Source of the DNA: Coleophoma eucalyptorum
Taxonomy: Eukaryota; Ascomycota; Leotiomycetes; Helotiales; Dermateaceae
NCBI GenBank assembly: GCA_026120035.1
Contig: JALRME010000028.1
Coordinates: 315,255-379,254 of the forward strand
Length of the DNA stretch: 64,000 nt
Direction of reading: 5' to 3'
Numbering within the stretch: position 1 is the first letter of the stretch; the number at the start of each line of letters is the position of its first letter. The notes beneath the pieces were generated by a model that saw only the letters and a list, made by a program, of their open reading frames with translations, was not told the origin of the DNA and ran no database searches. Below are positions 34,988 through 47,086 of this stretch, one piece after another. A program made the position numbers and the translations under genes.

Positions 34988-36617
34988 TGTGCTTTCGACA
35001 ATGTTGGAGTTTTCAGAAAACAGTTACCAGAAATGTATGAGCAATAACCCTACAAAATAATTCATGGCCTACTGCTTGATTTTGTCATTGCCCAGACGGA
35101 AAAATTCCCGCCCGCATAACGTGTTTCTTGCGGGGTAAGAAAGGGAACGGTGGGGAATATTTCTAGAGCTAGCTGGTAGTTGTTGCTGAGATTAATTTTG
35201 AAATGACTTCATCCGATGATCCTTGTCGTCCCAGGATTTTTGCTGCATATGCGCACAAGTAATAATCCCGGGGCAGAAGCGCAATTGACGAGTGAGCGTT
35301 GAAGCGACTAACAGCATTTAGGCATGTCGGAACTGCTGCACTGTGCATGACAACAGTACCAGACCCATTGGGGTATCTTACACCCGGTGGAAGCGATCTC
35401 ATGGACCTGGCTACCAGGGATGGAGCAGAGTACGAAGATATGTTTTCACAAAGCTGCAGCATCATGGAAAACCTTCTGACTTTCTCAACGACCAGGGGTA
35501 TGCTAGCTGCCTCAGCATCATGATTGATGTTCATCGTTCGATCAAAAGCTTCTCATGGCTTTGAGACTCCAACTCTGCGGCTTTGAATGGCGTCACCTCC
35601 CAATGGAATCGTGCAAATACGCTTTCTTTTATTACCTTTGTGACACCCTGTTCTTCGGTTACTTAAAATCACTGGGAAATCGCCCCTCAACCAACACAGA
35701 CGGCATCTCCAAGTGGAGCTGCTTGGCCCCAGATATCTACATAACCACTTTTAATAGCAAATATTTGTCATATAAACATGATTCTGGAGACACGAGACAA
35801 TAATAGTTTTGGAGATGTTAGTCATTAAACCCTTCTTAGTTCGAACGTCATCAGAATCCTTCGAGGTGGCTTGAATTATGAGTGCATCTTCTAGACTTAC
35901 ATTCCAGCACTTGAAGTCACTTCTTGCTTGAAATCTATTATCGCTATCATTTGGATTTGGAGATCCAAAATTACACCTGAAAGCTGTATTTACAAAGCGC
36001 GATTCTCCAGACATGTACCTGTACTTCGAGATAGCAAGACAAAAGATTTATGGGGTGCGAAATTGCCAGGTTCGGTGTGACTGATAATTAGAAATCCCAT
36101 AATTCTTCTGTCATGTTTCTACTACGGAGCTGCAACGTATATTATCATATTGACACAGTCTTTGTAGGATGTGTCTAAGGTGCCCCAGATTTAAAAATTG
36201 GTAGGTCCGAGAGAGGTCACTGATACTACAGATAAAGCTCGCTGATAGCTACGCCTCGAAGTTTACGTGCATATATACAATTCTGTATGTCGAAGCAGTC
36301 CTTCAAGCTATTGGACGATGTATCAGCCTCAAATGCTTGTTTTCTTACTGGTAATTCCTACCTCTCCATTCCCCGAACCTCGCTTAGTGGGTTGAACATG
36401 TATGTCCCTGACTATCATCGGAACTGCTTCCGGATACTTCAAGTTTCGCCTTCCATCTCGGGAGCAACAATGTTAATCCCGATAAGACAATATTTTCTCC
36501 TGATAAGTCCCAACATGATATATAATGTTCTAAAGTTCATTTTTGTGGGAATAGAAGCACGCCCCTTCATGAGGAGTTGATCATAAAACCAGTTGTTTAT
36601 GTTCCGTCTTTGCCAAA
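34988..36617. other. intergenic region with an unexplained open frame
   Basis: 1.6 kb between the divergent beta-galactosidase (-) and nitrilase (+). A minus-strand open frame (35169-35534, 121 codons) looks protein-like but is not linked to upstream exons that I can confirm; another short one is at 35751-36014. They could be a gene relic. Nothing else seen. Confidence 0.4.
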
Positions 36618-37814
36618 ATGTCCGAAACAATCTCAAAATTCAAAGCAGCCGCGGTGCATAGTGGTAAGAACATCATCTAATTATCTCATTTAGATTTAAC
36701 ATCATGGAACAGCGCCAGTATACATGGATAAGGCCCAGACGCTCAAGAAAGTGATCAATTGGATTGAGAAAGCCAGAACAGAGAATATTGAGCTGTTAGT
36801 GTTTCCGGAAGTTTTTGTCCCTGGATTTCCTGTAGGTCTCGCTCGCAATATTTTTAGTTGTGGAAGTGAGTAACTTGACTCGATTGCTAGTACTTTATCA
36901 ATCCCTATCCACCAAAGCAGCAAGTAGGGGCCATCATTGAGTATGGCAAGCAGAGCGTTGTGGTAGGAGAAGACGGTGGTGACCTCAAAGATGTCATGGC
37001 CGCGTGCCGCAAGAACAAGCTCGCTATTAGTTTGGGTATCTCGGAGCGAATGGCCGGCGGACATACATTATTCAACGCACAGGTCATGATTGATTCCAAT
37101 GGCCAGATATTAGGAGTTCATCGGAAGCTCCAACCCACATTTGCAGAGAGGTATAGTGCCCGCAAAGTGTCTCTTCATATTTAGAGCTAATAAGAAAGGT
37201 ATGTATGGGCTCAAGGATCTGGCCATACACTTCGCGCATACGAGACTCAGGCAGGATATCGTATCGGCGGTCTAGCTTGTTGGGAACACACTCTCAACGG
37301 TGCTCGCCAAGCACTGATCCAAGATCGACAGCATATTCACGCTGCAGCTTGGCCTGCACTTTCAACTATCGAGGGATTTCAGACTGTGGCTGATATCCAG
37401 ATTGAAGCAATGATGAAGAACCATGCTATCACAGCTCAGGTCTTTGTCATTTGTGCTTCCAATTATGTTGATCAAAGTTGTTTAGATTGGCTAACAAAGA
37501 ATGTTGGGCCTTTGAAAGAAGGGTCACTGGGTCTTGGAGGTGGTTACTCTGTTATCTATCACCCTTTCTGTGCTTCTATTGCTGGGCCGAAGGTTGGGGA
37601 TGGAGAAGAACTTGTCATTGCTGAGATTGATCTTGCCCAAATTAATTTTGCGAAGGTCTGGGTTGATGGTGCTGGACATTATTCTCGACCAGAGATTTTG
37701 AAATTCGAACTGGATCGGCGGCCTGTGTGGCCAGATGATGTTATCACAGCACGATCCAAGCTGCGCATTGTTCCACATGGTGAAAACTCGCAAGCTGGAG
37801 CTGATGAGGTTTAG
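36618..37814 (+). CDS. nitrilase-family C-N hydrolase
   Basis: Four exons (36618-36663, 36713-36831, 36891-37150, 37199-37814), introns 48-59 nt, 346 aa, a normal length for a branch-1 nitrilase. The catalytic triad is complete: Glu48 in VFPEVFVPGFP, Lys134 in HRKLQPTFAER, and the nucleophile Cys169 in GLACWEH. The conserved WPALS tract follows (HAAAWPAL). These enzymes convert nitriles to the acid and ammonia, or cyanide to formamide in the cyanide-hydratase subgroup. The sequence alone does not decide the subgroup. No signal peptide; cytosolic, possibly forming spiral filaments as relatives do. The ATG is the first in the exon and is followed by the usual KFKAAAVHSAPVYMD start of this family. 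Confidence 0.9.
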
Positions 37815-38443
37815 TCAATAAAACCAAACCTACAAATGAAAATTTTAACTGTGTGTACTTCTCGGACTTCTGAATACAATTAACGGAAGATGCCGAGTAG
37901 GAAAAGATGAAACGTAATCTGGGTTAGAAAATCCGTGGGTGCGCTTGAAACTCTAACACTGGAGCTTATACAAGTAACTACGCATGTTACAAGAGGTCTA
38001 GATAACCACATTAAATTTCAACTAAATCAACAGTCTGTGCGTTAGGCTATACATCTCGGTACCTTACTATGTACAAACTCTACTTGCGCACCACGTTAGA
38101 AGACCCATGATAGTCCAGACTTGTCATGCTACAAACGCATTGATCAAGTTCGTCCATTTTGCATATTGTTTGAAGGCAATACAAGGATTCTCCGCGAAAC
38201 AATGCTCGAATGGGTTTCAGAGACCGTTGATGTAATGATCGTAGGATATCCATACTGCAGGTGTTCATCTGAGGCTTCTCACGTGGAAAGACGTGCACGG
38301 GAGGAATTAGAGGTGAGGGGCATAATAGTTTGTACGAAAAGACTGCTTTACACAAAAAGAGAAAATAACGAATAAAGACGATATTACTGCAAAAATGCTG
38401 GACTATAAAAGCTAGGAAAGACTAATGCCAGGATCAAAGATTA
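37815..38443. other. intergenic, convergent 3' ends
   Basis: 3' flanks of the nitrilase (+) and GPCR (-) genes. No gene seen. Confidence 0.6.
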
Positions 38444-40043
38444 TTAATGCAATGGCCATGAAATCTCCGGGTTCCAAGAAGCAGTCCTCTTTGAATCTGT
38501 GCTGAGTAAGCCTGCCTTGCTGCCCCTACGACCCTCCTGCTGTCCATTATGTTTCTTGTTCCACCACTGTCCCGCTAGAGCCCAGATCCTCTCATTGTAT
38601 CCATATACTAACGCATTTGCCAAGCCGACAAACTGAGTACTTGCTTGGGCAATTGTTACTGCACGGCTCTTATGGCCAGCCAATTCCAAAAATCGGTTTA
38701 TGATACCAGGAAGCCAGAGCAAGACATATGCAATTGGATATGCGTTGAAGAGGAGCAGTTTCTGGATGCGAATCTCGCGCTCTCGTATACTTTCTCGTGT
38801 TAGTGCTTTGGGGTCCGAGGCTTTGGTTGAGATCTGTGTTGTTACGGTGTTTTGCGGCCGGCGAACTAGAGCGAGAGGATCTCGCGTTGTTAGTATTTCA
38901 ATCAGAGGTGATGTCTCGGATGGTCTGCGTGATGTTGACATTGACATTGTGGATGGAATATGAGAGCCATCCACTTCATCTTCCGACCCATAGGGACTAA
39001 GAGTCTGTTTAATGATCTTATATGGCGACAACGGTGGTGTCGTCAGAGGTTTTTCCGGTCTTGAGGGAGTTGGGGAGAAAATAGGATCTTCTTTTGGATA
39101 CCGTGCCAAGTACGCATCGTTCCACCGTGGTGTTTCTGGAATGACCTCTTGACCCCAACCATCTTTATTTTTCTCCTCGTAGAACTCGAACTCGTCATAA
39201 ACATAAATGGCCTTATTCCGCTCTTGAAAGGTTGTATCGGCGTCTCTTTGCGACACGTCTTGTCTTGGATACTCGTTGAATGCGGCGATTTGTCGTTGCG
39301 TTGAAAAATGTTCGTGCATATAGACGAAGAGATATATATACAGCGAGATAGTCGTGATAATGATTGCAATACGCCAACCATGTCCAAGAGCGTATCTCAA
39401 ATATGGCTTGTTTGCGTCAAGCCAGCACCAGTTTCCGCTGACAGGTTTGTAATCATCAAGAAGTAAACCAGTGCCACCTATCAACAGTTAGTGGTTGAGA
39501 GAAAAGGTGCATGCTTGGGCTTACTGGTCGCAAATGGTACTAGCCATATCCCACAAGTCATCAATATCTTGCCTTTTCGGCGAATATCTGGCTTCGAGTT
39601 CGTTCGACGCAGTGTGATAACCGTAGCGACAGCGATGAACAGTATCGCAAAGTCCGTCCCCTACGTCCATGTAAATTCTATGATCTTGTGTATACCCCGA
39701 TGAACTCATACCTGTACACTGATTTGACCAATCCAGCCATTGAAAGTACAAGCGATACCTGGAGAGATAGATCTGCGAGCCATGGCATAAATACCGGAGA
39801 CTGTATTGTTGGCCGAGTTAATGAAATCTACTCAAAATTATTAGTTTCAAGTGGATAAGGACTGGCAATCTAGAGCCATAAATATATCTGTGACTCACCT
39901 GCTATAGCAAGATTGATGATAAGTGTATGTCTGAAATGTCGTTGTGGTGGCAGAACGGCATAACAAAGCAACATAGTCCCCGAGGCCAGCATTGAGAGAA
40001 TGCTTCCAACGAGAGTTGGTATCGCGACGGCTAGATCAAGCAT
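38444..40043 (-). CDS. G-protein-coupled receptor, class V (cAMP-receptor-like)
   Basis: Four exons (40043-39899, 39827-39712, 39660-39525, 39477-38444), 476 aa. The protein has seven predicted membrane segments: TM1 VAIPTLVGSILSMLASGTML, TM2 around LIINLAIADFINSANN, TM3 ISVQGTDFAILFIAVATVI, TM4 ILMTCGIWLVPFATS, then the extracellular GNWCWL typical of cAR-like receptors, TM5 WRIAIIITTISLYIYLFVYM, and TM6/7 at AYPIAYVLLWLPGIINRF and FVGLANALVYGYNERI. A long third cytoplasmic loop of about 150 residues separates TM5 and TM6. Members are placed with cAMP-receptor-like (GprH-type) fungal receptors, which sense nutrients through a heterotrimeric G protein. The ligand is unknown. The Met start is the first codon of exon 1 and leads straight into TM1. 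Confidence 0.82.
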
Positions 40044-42235
40044 CTTTCACAAAGAATATTATGTTGTGACTGATAAGGAATACGGTTTCTATGCAGTGGG
40101 CGGAATATCTTCTCAAAAACAAGTTCTAAAGGGCTTTTCGAAGGATATATGATATAAGCTTGGGCTGCAGAAGTGAACTGCACCGTTGTCCGGAGAAATA
40201 GCATGACTCTACCATGAGACCAAAATCAACTATGCAATGTTTTCTTGAGCCTTAGAAATTCTTAAGGTTTGGACAACTGTGCTGAGGTTGAAAAGCCCAA
40301 GCAGAAACCTAAACTATTAAACTTTACCACAAGGTCGCAATAAAAAATCGCATCGAATCCATGATTTTGGTATCTTGCGGGAACTGGGAGTGGTTTAATA
40401 CCAGTATAGGAACGTTAAGCATCAGCAAACGCAATGAAAGAGCAGATGAACGATTAATATTTCTAGCGGACAAACTTAAGATTCTTATTCTTCAGGCACT
40501 TCCGGCAGATGAAAAGCAGCAGATTCTGCTTCAAGTTATCACAGCTAAAGCTAAAGGTTGAAGTATGAATATAACTACCCCTCCTTGCACAAGCCTACTA
40601 GTGTAGATATATTTGAAATGAGTCGCCAGTATCATTTTTCAACGCCAATAGAGGCCAGAAAAATGCACCGTCTAGCAGAACTTATTCAATCGCCCCTCTA
40701 AGTCTGTATGGTGTTCTGGTGCAAAGGAGAGGAGGCAATTTAAACTTTGATATGGAAACACTGAGTAGCTGTGATGGAGTTTCACTGACACACACTCCTG
40801 CAGTAGTGTCTGAAATAAATACGCTTGCAGTAGATAGAAGCAAGACTTTCTCTTGAATACGGCAAGTCCATTCGATACTCTAATGGGAGTGTTTGGCAAA
40901 GATCGATAAGGTCTGTCGTCAGTAGATTGTTTGATTGGTGATCTTTGTGCCCCACGAAACTCAGATTGTGATCAGAGGCGCAAAATCCGGGGCTAGGTTT
41001 CACAGTCCGTGAGCGTTTAATAGGTTCGGACACGGAGGCCGAGGAAGCCCGAAGCGGAGTGCGTTAATTATTATAGAGAGCAAAAATAGCATGGTTATGT
41101 CCAGTAAAAGAGATGGAGATGACGTCCGAGGTGGGATGCTTGAATGATTGTGTAGAAAGCAAGGTTTCGGATGCCGCTCTGAGGTGAGGTAGACTCGAAA
41201 GTAAAAGTCTACGGCCCTCGGGTACAAGCGAGAGCAGTTAGATATCAAGCCAAGGCAAGTGTGCGAATGTCATGACGTTGATCATGAAGCACCTGGTATT
41301 CATGAAGGAGAGAATATCTATAACTCAAAAGTCAATACACTCTTACACGAGCAGTAGTGTAGTGTGGACCTTTTATATGCTTTTTATATGTCTTCTGAAT
41401 GAATACCATGCTGTAGGTAAAGTGGCTGCCGTCGCCTGCATCACCGGACGATGTTCCAGCCAGGACAGGTTTATAGCATTCATCTAAATCATTGCCACCG
41501 GTGATAAAGACATGATGGAGGCAATCATAGCTCATGAGATCGTGCCTGTAAGACTTCGGATCCATATTACACGCTCGTGAAGCATGTCCTTTTGAAACGA
41601 TAGAATATCTTACTCGAGAGACAAAGGTTACTTGAGTTATTCTTTATTCAATGCGTTTGATAATCTTACAGTATAATTTCTACACAGATTATGTTCCAAG
41701 TTTGCCAGATCACCGTTTATGAAGCAGATGAAAAAGCTTAAAAGCCATTGCTCACAGTCGAAGACCAGTGAACCCCAGACTTCAAGCCGCTCCTCTGCTA
41801 GGAAATCGGGAATTTGGCGATGATAGGTCCTGTCTAAACCAATATGCGCATATGTCCAAGACTTATACTGTTTCGCTAGCATTCATATGTTCAAGATGGT
41901 GATCGAGACATAGAATTGGTCAAACCTTGCTCTAATAGAGATGCCCAGCAAAATAATGGCAAGAACTATGTATCCGGAAGAGGAGATGTATTAGATGGAG
42001 ACTTTTAAAGGTATTTGGTCCTTGAAAATGATAGAAAGAGTTGTCCTGGCCACAACCTGACGGATTTTACAAATTCATTACCAGGTCCTGATATGTGCCT
42101 TCTGGGGATCGAAATATCTTAAGAACTTTGCGGGATGTATATGCCCATGAAATCCTTAGTAGAAAGTAAGGTACTGGCGTATTTGCTGCCTAAAGCTTCG
42201 TCCAATTGGTTCGTCATCGTTCTGATCTAGCCCAT
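40044..42235. other. long gene-poor spacer
   Basis: 2.2 kb with only short, scattered open frames on both strands (for example 40361-40561 and 41637-41882); none has a start context, domain or splice signals that support a gene. The upstream edge is the GPCR promoter. Confidence 0.5.
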
Positions 42236-42703
42236 CTAGAAGTCTGTAACTCTTCCGTTGTAGCTCCAGTCCCCGCTATTCTCTGTGCTTCCCCATCTCA
42301 ATGGCTCATTCTTAGGTCCTCCAACCTCTCCTGTCTTGGGATTGACATCTCCTTCGAATTCTGGTTTTGCGCCACGTCTAATGTCAGGATGCAGTTCTTC
42401 GCCTTTTCCTGTTGCAGCAACTCTTGCTTCTAATACCTCTTCCTGTTGAACTGGTGTCGATGCAGGACTCTGGTTGATTTGTGGTCTCGGCCTTGAAGGT
42501 TGTGATGACGGGGTCGCAGTTACAGAACTTTGTGGAGTGCTAAAAGCACCAGTGGAAGCTTTTTGTAAACGCTCGAATTCTTCTTGCTCTTTCGGTGGAA
42601 GTCGCGGAGGCGCTGGACCTGTTGCAAATACAGGCTTCCATTGGGAAGTGGTGAACAAACGCCGAGACGGCAGTAGAAACTTGGGTGGAAGTAAACGAGA
42701 CAT
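42236..42703 (-). CDS. sdh8: succinate dehydrogenase assembly factor 4 (Sdh8/SDHAF4)
   Basis: Intronless, 155 aa. The factor binds flavinylated Sdh1 in the mitochondrial matrix and protects it until complex II is assembled. The N-terminus is a presequence (SRLLPPKFLLPSRRLFTTS). The middle is Pro/Ser/Gln-rich and longer than in yeast. The C-terminal DUF1674 signature is complete: FEGDVNPKTGEVGGPKNEPL followed by RWGS and WSYNGRVTDF at the very end. The gene is divergent from tryptophan synthase with 291 bp between the start codons. Confidence 0.92.
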   Translation of the reverse strand: MSRLLPPKFLLPSRRLFTTSQWKPVFATGPAPPRLPPKEQEEFERLQKASTGAFSTPQSSVTATPSSQPSRPRPQINQSPASTPVQQEEVLEARVAATGKGEELHPDIRRGAKPEFEGDVNPKTGEVGGPKNEPLRWGSTENSGDWSYNGRVTDF

Positions 42704-42906
42704 TTGAATATCTTTCTGAGTCTTAAATTTGGTCGAATCTACTCAGGTGTGAATAAGTTGTAGGAACGGAGGCAAATCGGGCAAAGCTGAAAGACATGTC
42801 GACCTCGGGACAAAACCCTTGTCGATTCCGAATATTACCTAATAATTCTGCCCCGGCGGTGAGCCTAATCAGGCGACAGGCACAGCTAATCAGCAATCAA
42901 AAGCAT

Positions 42907-42913
42907 TGAGTCA
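42907..42913. promoter_or_regulatory. Gcn4/CPC1-type site TGAGTCA
   Basis: TGAGTCA is a perfect copy of the site bound by the bZIP regulator of general amino-acid control (Gcn4 in yeast, CPC1/CpcA in filamentous fungi). It lies 82 nt upstream of the tryptophan synthase ATG, as expected for an amino-acid biosynthetic gene under cross-pathway control. Binding is inferred. Confidence 0.65.
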
Positions 42914-42994
42914 TTCCAAAAGTTTTGAAGACGGCCTCTCTACAAACTACAACTGCAATTGAAAAAGAGCAAGAGCACTTCAATATTTGCAACA

Positions 42995-45447
42995 ATGGAG
43001 GGCCTTAAGAACACATTTGCGCAATGCAAGAAAGAAGGCAGAGTAAGGCAGAGTTCCTTCCAATTGCATTTATATCAACCCCGCAATTTCAAGATATTGA
43101 TAGCTAATATCCATAAAGCCTGCCTTTGTGACCTATGTCACCTCAGGATATCCCACACCAGAGGAGACAGTTGATATCTTGCTTGGAATGGAAGCTGGTG
43201 GTTCGGGTTTGTTTCTCTAGGACATCATCTACGAAGTGTGTCGGGACTAATCAGGAACAGATGTCATCGAACTTGGAATTCCCTTCACCGACCCAATTGG
43301 AGACGGCCCTACCATTCAGGTCGCAAATACAGTTTGTGGATTCCTGTATAACTCGGTATTTCCTGGCTAATGCATGTAAGGTTGCGCTTCAACACAATGT
43401 TACCATCGAATCAACACTGCAAATCGTTCGAGATGCACGAAAAAGAGGCTTGAGAGCACCCGTACTGTTTATGGGATACTATAATCCCATGCTTAGCTAC
43501 GGAGAGGATCGACTGTTGAAAGATTGCAAGGAGGCTGGTGTAAATGGTTTCATCATCGTGGATCTTCCACCTGAGGAAGCTGTAACCTTCAGAGATTTCT
43601 GCAAGAAGGGCGGGTATGTTGTTTTGGTCCTGTCAAACTCTGCCAATGCTGATATTAGATTTGTAGACTGTCCTACGTTCCTCTCATTGCCCCTGCAACA
43701 TCCGAAAGCCGAATGAAGCTGCTATGCAAGCTTGCAGACTCCTTCATTTATGTTGTTTCGCGAATGGGTGTTACTGGTGCGACAGGATCTTTGAATACTG
43801 GCCTCCCAGACCTCTTAAGACGAGTGAAGCAGTACTCTGGCAACGCTCCAGCAGCAGTTGGTTTTGGAGTTAGCACACGCGACCACTTTATGAGTGTCGC
43901 AAAAATTGCGGATGGTGTTGTCATTGGTAGTCAAATTATCACAACCCTACGCGATGCACCGGCCGGACAGGGAGCGAAGAGGGTCGAGGAATACTGTGCA
44001 GAGGTCTGTGGAAGGAGAAACAACCCAGGAGAAGGTCTCACCAGGGAGGTTGGTATTGTGGAGACCATGCATGAGGCTCAAGAACCAAATGGCACCACTG
44101 TCCACGTTGATAAAATCATCAGAGAGGACGGATCTGGCCCTGGTTTGGCTGATCAGATCGAGGCTCTCAACTCAACCGGCGAAGTAGATCCCAATGCATT
44201 GCCATCCAGATTCGGCGAATTTGGTGGGCAGTATGTTCCTGAGTCACTGATGGACTGCTTGTCAGAGGTCGAGGCTGGCTTCAACAAAATCAGGAACGAC
44301 CCAGCTTTCTGGGAAGAGTACCGAACTTATTACCCATGGATGGGTCGCCCAGGACACCTACATCTTGCTGAGCGCTTAACCGAGCATGCTGGCGGAGCTA
44401 ACATTTGGTTGAAGAGAGAAGACCTCAACCACACTGGAAGTCATAAAATCAATAATGCTTTGGGTCAAGTCTTACTTGCTCGTCGTTTGGGTAAAACTGA
44501 AATTATTGCAGAGACTGGTGCTGGTCAGCACGGTGTTGCTACTGCCACTGTCTGTGCAAAGTTTGGTATGAAGTGCACGATCTATATGGGAGCCGTAAGT
44601 ATACCCGTTTTCTATTGATCTCCATTTGCTAAGAGCCGTACAGGAAGACGTACGCAGACAAGCTTTGAACGTGTTCAGAATCAAACTTCTGGGTGCCCAA
44701 GTCGTTGCTGTGGAAGCAGGAACTAAGACACTCCGTGATGCAGTCAACGAGGCTATGCGTGCGTGGGTTGTCAACCTAGATACCACTCACTACGTTCTTG
44801 GTTCAGCTATTGGGCCACATCCATTCCCAACAATCGTCCGAACTTTCCAATCTGTCATTGGTAACGAGACTAAGCAACAAATGATGGAGAAGCGAGGAAA
44901 GCTGCCTGATGCCGTCGTAGCTTGTGTTGGAGGTGGCAGCAATGCCGTTGGCATGTTCTACCCATTCTCCAAAGACCCAAGCGTCAAATTACTTGGTGTT
45001 GAGGCTGGTGGTGATGGTGTCGATACTGATAGACACTCTGCTACTCTAACTGGAGGTTCTAAGGGTGTCTTGCACGGTGTTCGCACATATGTCCTGCAAA
45101 ACAAGCATGGACAGATCTCAGACACACATTCTGTCTCTGCAGGCCTTGACTACCCTGGTGTTGGGCCGGAGCTTGCATCTTGGAAAGATAGTGAGCGCGC
45201 CAAATTTATCGCTGCCGATGATGCGCAGGCATTTGAGGGTTTCCGATTGATCAGTCAATTGGAGGGTATTATTCCTGCCTTGGAAACTGCGCACGCCATC
45301 TATGGCGGCCTTGAGTTGGCAAAGACTATGGAGAAAGGACAAGACATTGTCATCTGCGTCAGTGGAAGAGGTGACAAGGACGTCCAGAGCGTCGCGGAGG
45401 AGTTGCCCAAGCTGGGTCCCAAAATTGGATGGGATTTGAGATTTTAG
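42995..45447 (+). CDS. trp-3/TRP5: bifunctional tryptophan synthase (alpha-beta fusion)
   Basis: Six exons (42995-43042, 43119-43206, 43261-43331, 43381-43613, 43667-44594, 44644-45447), 723 aa, the usual length of the fungal fused enzyme. The N-terminal alpha domain cleaves indole-3-glycerol phosphate: [15 protein letters not shown], the catalytic-Glu block [38 protein letters not shown] and [10 protein letters not shown] linker of about 60 residues leads to the beta domain, which condenses indole with serine using [14 protein letters not shown], the PLP Lys in [26 protein letters not shown], and the phosphate-binding [10 protein letters not shown]. Indole is channelled between the domains. 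The start follows the short first exon [16 protein letters not shown] joined to PAFVTYV. The gene looks intact and cytosolic, with a Gcn4-type site upstream. Confidence 0.95.
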
Positions 45448-45865
45448 ATGAGCTGCATTATAGGGTGTTGCATTTTCTGTTATGTCCAATCAGGTTTTGT
45501 GAGCATCTCGTGCGACTGTCTTGTCCATCAGGGGTCGTGGGCATCTTGTGTGATAGAGAACATATATAAAATGAAAGGTATCTTAGGAATAAATAACCTC
45601 ATTTTTTTTGGTGATTTTGTTCTTGCATAATACGCACGAGTGTTTTGATGGCTTAAAATTTCCAGAAACCATTATGTAACAAAGTAGAATGGCAGGATTT
45701 AGAATACTGATGGTCTCTATTTTGTCCGAGTAGTGTTTCTAACATACAAATTCCGTGAACGGAGCAGAGTATTGAGTGGAGGTTATAAAAACTCCGAATC
45801 GTCCTTCTAACCAGAATTCTTTCAAACTTTATCTCAATTCGTTATGATCATGAATTTTCTCGCTC
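45448..45865. other. convergent 3' spacer
   Basis: Between tryptophan synthase (+) and the ureohydrolase (-). No coding sequence seen. Confidence 0.6.
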
Positions 45866-47086
45866 TTAGTCTTTGACGGGAGTTTGAACCATGAGCGTGA
45901 GAAGCGAGTGCGCCACCTCAGCAGCAACGAGGACAGTATTTTCACCAGGATTATCATAAATAGGTGCAACTTCAACAACATCAGCACCGATAACTGGGAG
46001 GCCGGTCAAACCATCAAGAATGGTCAAGAGTTCTCTGGAGCTCCACCCACCCGGCTCAGAAGTGCCCGTAGCTATTCAACCACCAAATTAGCTCGCTACC
46101 TCACCTAAAGTCTTAGAAAAGGGTTATGGAGACAACTCACCAGGCGCAAAAGCCGGATCCAACACGTCGATATCTACACTGATATAAACCCTGTTACCTT
46201 CAACTCTCTGCTTCAACTTCTCAATAATCCCCTGAGCACCAAAGCGGTCCAAGTCCCTCGCGGTGATGATCTCGAACCCGCAACGGCGATCGTTCTTCAG
46301 ATCACCACCGGGTTTCGAATACGGAGCCCGGATACCAGCATGGACAGATGAGTTGAGGATCAGGCCCTCCTCGTGCGCGATATGCAGAAAAGTCCCGTGG
46401 TTTACACCGGCGTAGTCAGACACATCACCACCCAGCACCGCTGGGTTCCAGGTATCGATATGGCTATCGAAGTGGATGACGGAGACCGGGCCCCAGTGAG
46501 TAAAAGTAGATCTCAGCGCCGACAGCGTGGTGGTATGATCACCGCCCAAAGTCAATATCCTCGGCGTCTTGGAGTATCCTTTCTCAGCGGAATGCGCACC
46601 CCGACTTGAGACTACGCGATGGGCTTTATCCAGCTGCTTCAGCGCTACGGTATTGTCCAGAACGGTCATAGGCACGTCGCCACAGTCAACAATCTTCGCC
46701 CACGAATCGAATGTGTTTTCGCCAGTGTAGATATTCCACGCGAAGTTGGGCGCGATCCTCTGTGAACCTCGGCGGATGCCAGCAGGGCCAAACCGTGCTC
46801 CGGGGCGGCCCGTCACACTGGTATCAAATGGAGCACCCATGATGGCGATGTCATATTTTTCAACTTCGGTCGATGTTAGAGATGCACCAAGACTGTTTAC
46901 ATAAGGGAGATTGGCGAAGGTCTGAAGGCCATAAAATTGATTCGGAACAGAGATGGGAAGGGCTTCGTCATCAGATAAAGAGGAAGACATCCTGTATTGT
47001 GCTTGCTTCGGCCCAAAAATTATTTCCCGTGCTGAAGCACCTGTGAGGACTGAGAAGAAGAGAACATGACGAGGTGAGAAATGCAT
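45866..47086 (-). CDS. agmatinase-like ureohydrolase with N-terminal signal peptide
   Basis: Two exons (47086-46141, 46071-45866), a 69-nt intron, 383 aa. The family hydrolyses guanidino groups (agmatine to putrescine and urea, or related guanidines) with two Mn2+. All metal-site blocks are present: GGDHTTTLSALR, VIHFDSHIDTW, and SVDIDVLDPAFAPATGTSEP, the last one crossing the intron. The conserved MGAPFDTSVTGRPGARFGP is also complete. The N-terminus MHFSPRHVLFFSVLTGASA reads as a signal peptide, suggesting a secretory form. A second in-frame Met (MSSSLSDDE, residue 33) would give a cytosolic enzyme without it. The first possible Met upstream of the chosen one adds 29 residues that look like leader. 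The true substrate is not certain. Confidence 0.85.
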
